A DNA stretch of 6,907 nucleotides from DATGSF01 sp035302865 (lineage in GTDB: Bacteria > Bacteroidota > Bacteroidia > Chitinophagales > Chitinophagaceae): the NCBI GenBank assembly GCA_035302865.1, contig DATGSF010000116.1, forward strand, positions 1 through 6,907. Direction: 5' to 3'. The position numbers were made by a program, and so were the translations under genes. The notes beneath the pieces were generated by a model that worked only from the letters and a program-made list of their open reading frames with translations, did not search any database and was not told where the DNA came from. Positions 5,572-6,907 of this stretch are shown here, in pieces (the stretch's first letter is position 1; every line of letters starts with the position of its first letter).

Positions 5572-5602
5572 TTGTTAATTTTATGGAAAGAAAGTATTTT
5601 TG
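5572..5602 (+). promoter_or_regulatory. Flavobacterial-type promoter for the 5839 gene
   Basis: TTG (5572-5574), a 20-nt spacer and TATTTTTG (5595-5602) match TTG-N17-23-TAnnTTTG at central spacing. The predicted start is near 5608, giving a leader of about 230 nt that would contain the repeat at 5619-5689 and the small ORF at 5730. Confidence 0.6.
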
Positions 5603-5618
5603 TGAAATATGTTACTTT

Positions 5619-5689
5619 ATAGCGGAAATAAGTCGAGTGGATGCAGTATATACGCTATTTAGTAGCGGGTATAAGTAAGTTATGCGACA
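5619..5689 (+). repeat. Cassette-boundary-like repeat, copy 2
   Basis: This 71-bp partner of 3756-3826 has ATAGCGG at the start, CGCTATTTAGT in the middle and GTTATGCGACA at the end. The two copies bracket a 1.8-kb block with three genes. Unlike copy 1 it is not embedded in a strongly G-biased stretch. Confidence 0.6.
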
Positions 5690-5729
5690 CCCTATTTGAA
5701 CAGTCGTACCAAAATTCAACAAGAGAGAG

Positions 5730-5834
5730 ATGAACGAAATTACCAACGCTTCACAAAAAACAAAAGAGGTGCAACCCTACGCACAAAGCCAAGGCATTGC
5801 ACCACATTTGTTTTTAACCATACTGCTGAATTAA
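5730..5834 (+). CDS. Possible 34-aa leader peptide
   Basis: A short ORF (MNEITNASQKTKEVQPYAQS to TILLN) begins after a purine-rich AAGAGAGAG tract and ends 4 bp before ATG 5839. The spacing and the upstream purines would suit a translated leader or coupled start. However, its sequence overlaps material similar to other non-coding leader DNA in this window, so it may be chance. Confidence 0.2.
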   Translation: MNEITNASQKTKEVQPYAQSQGIAPHLFLTILLN

Positions 5835-5838
5835 TACT

Positions 5839-6907
5839 ATGAAGAAACAACTACAAGCTGGTTTCGTACTCGATTGTGTAAAAGAAACATTAGAAACGGA
5901 GTATAAAACTTCAGAAGTCCAAGGACTTTTGAAACAACTATCATATTTTGATATTGAAGTAAAAAGTAACAATTCACAATTTGACAATTCTGAGTTAGAA
6001 CAAACATTATTTGTTGCTAACAACATAATATCAAGAGGACTACCAACACGACCAACATTATGGTTAGAAAATAAAATTTTAGATTGCTTTAAAAACATAA
6101 TTGAACAAGACAAAAAACTACTTGAAATTGGTTCTATAAGACAAGAACTAAAAGTCGATGAAACATTCATCCAACAATTATTTAGGGCTTTACACATTAT
6201 TGACCCCGAAATAAAAGGAGAAAAAATATCCAAACATCAAATGCCTTCTTGGGAAAATCTGGGAAGCGATTTTGAAGAAGGATTTTTATTTGAGCAACTA
6301 CCAAAACACGTTTCTCAAATGTGGACACAACTTTTTGAACCACAGAGAGAATTAGAAAATATTTTGAGATTTTCCGCAACCACAGAAGACGAAATCGATA
6401 AGTATTTAAACGGAAGTATACAGATCTTCAACGAACAACATTTAGATTTTTCTTTAGAGTTCCCATACGAAGTAAATAATCAAAGAGGTGTGATTGTAGA
6501 AGTTGATGGAAGTCAGCACGAAGAAGCTAATCAGAAGTTTATTGATGGAAATAGAGATACAGCTACTGAAAAAGCTAAATGGGGGAAAGCAATTCGTATA
6601 AAAACAACAGAATGGAATAACATACAAAACAAACTTGGTTTAATAAAAAATCTTGAAGAAGAACAATTGTTTAAGCTATTAAAACAAAATTTTGAAAGCC
6701 CTCTTTATTCTGACAAAAACGGATTAAACGCTTTGGAGCTATCTCTTATTCCTTTTGCTGTTGCAAGAATTCAAAAAACAATTCTTCATCTAATTTTTGA
6801 AGGAACTTTAAATATCTACTCAAATGAATGGAACATAGCGATATTAGAAAGAGACATTCCTTGCGGACATCTTGCTATTCAAGACTTTGAAGAACATTTG
6901 AAACCAC
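5839..6907 (+). CDS. N-terminal part of a large protein with DUF559/Vsr-like nuclease motif
   Basis: The frame is open from ATG 5839 to the right edge (356 codons), so the C-terminus is missing. Residues 1-190 are mainly helical and not recognised (MKKQLQAGFVLDCVKETL, PTRPTLWLENKILDCF). Residues about 205-255 match the DUF559/very-short-patch-repair style of PD-(D/E)xK fold: LEFPYEV, then VIVEVDGSQH with E221, D223 and H227, then D236, NRD (238-240) and WGKAIRI. In that family the E-x-D-G-x-Q-H segment and the following D/R positions are the conserved signature. From memory, such N-termini occur in large helicase-type proteins of Bacteroidota, but no helicase motif lies inside the window, so that is unproven. 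Its promoter is at 5572-5602. A defence role would fit the surroundings. The gene is certain, the nuclease-fold call moderate, and the full architecture unknown. Confidence 0.8.
   Translation, partial: MKKQLQAGFVLDCVKETLETEYKTSEVQGLLKQLSYFDIEVKSNNSQFDNSELEQTLFVANNIISRGLPTRPTLWLENKILDCFKNIIEQDKKLLEIGSIRQELKVDETFIQQLFRALHIIDPEIKGEKISKHQMPSWENLGSDFEEGFLFEQLPKHVSQMWTQLFEPQRELENILRFSATTEDEIDKYLNGSIQIFNEQHLDFSLEFPYEVNNQRGVIVEVDGSQHEEANQKFIDGNRDTATEKAKWGKAIRIKTTEWNNIQNKLGLIKNLEEEQLFKLLKQNFESPLYSDKNGLNALELSLIPFAVARIQKTILHLIFEGTLNIYSNEWNIAILERDIPCGHLAIQDFEEHLKP

Larger units (their letters stand above)
5385..5838. other. 454-bp intergenic region with repeat elements and a promoter
   Basis: No long ORF is present on either strand. 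In order it holds ATAAC just after the preceding stop, element copy B (5427-5490), an AT-only hairpin (5535-5560), a good promoter (5572-5602), the second boundary-like repeat (5619-5689) and a leader region with a 34-codon ORF. CACC...TTTTTAACCGTACT near 5494-5521 recurs as CACC...TTTTTAACCATACT near 5800-5824, so the leader also contains duplicated material. Confidence 0.6.

Noticed and set aside
5814..6379. Two minus-strand ORFs (139 and 60 aa)
   Set aside because: Both are antisense to the long plus-strand gene from 5839, which has a clear domain signature and a promoter; the reverse products are Ser/Cys/Phe-rich without family features.

Overview
The window is very AT-rich (estimated by eye at about 70% A+T) and looks like an accessory or defence region of a member of the Bacteroidota, probably the Flavobacteriia. 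The reasons are the base composition, the lack of clear Shine-Dalgarno sequences, and two matches to the flavobacterial promoter pattern TTG-N17-23-TAnnTTTG (minus strand 1487-1454, plus strand 5572-5602). No species can be named from the sequence alone.

Layout. (1) Positions 1-1127, minus strand: a reverse transcriptase (RT) whose 3' end is cut by the window edge. It has the RT catalytic motifs (LD.K, PQG, YSDD) and the N-terminal and middle motifs of the defence-associated UG2/DRT2 group. (2) Positions 1128-1498: a compact structured region just upstream of the RT on the same strand. It has a promoter, a perfect 12-bp stem whose arms lie 317 nt apart end to end, several local hairpins, and an unstructured middle that is open in one frame on the cDNA-sense strand. 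This fits the template ncRNA of a DRT2 system, including a candidate 'neo' unit. (3) Positions 1499-2896, plus strand, divergent: a 465-aa protein with two beta-barrel-like (DUF2158-like) modules and a C-terminal WYL-like domain. (4) Positions 2967-3551, plus: a 194-aa protein resembling only the N-terminal part of Type IIG restriction-modification enzymes. (5) Positions 3552-5384: a block of small accessory genes (a membrane-anchored protein with VRGSVD repeats, a 70-aa unknown, and a HEPN-like protein with an RNSLPH motif), separated by related non-coding elements. (6) Positions 5385-5838: a non-coding stretch with a second copy of one repeat element and a good promoter. (7) Positions 5839-6907, plus: the N-terminal 356 codons of a larger protein with a DUF559/Vsr-like nuclease motif, cut by the right edge.

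How the parts fit. RT and ncRNA form one functional unit, transcribed leftward from a single promoter: the RNA starts almost exactly at the closing stem, and the RT start codon follows 7 nt after that stem ends. The WYL gene is divergent, and its start codon lies 11 bp from the ncRNA promoter, so a regulatory link is plausible but unproven. The genes from 3927 onward look like interchangeable modules bounded by two imperfect 71-bp elements ending in GTTATGSGACA, which suggests a cassette-like mode of gain and loss.
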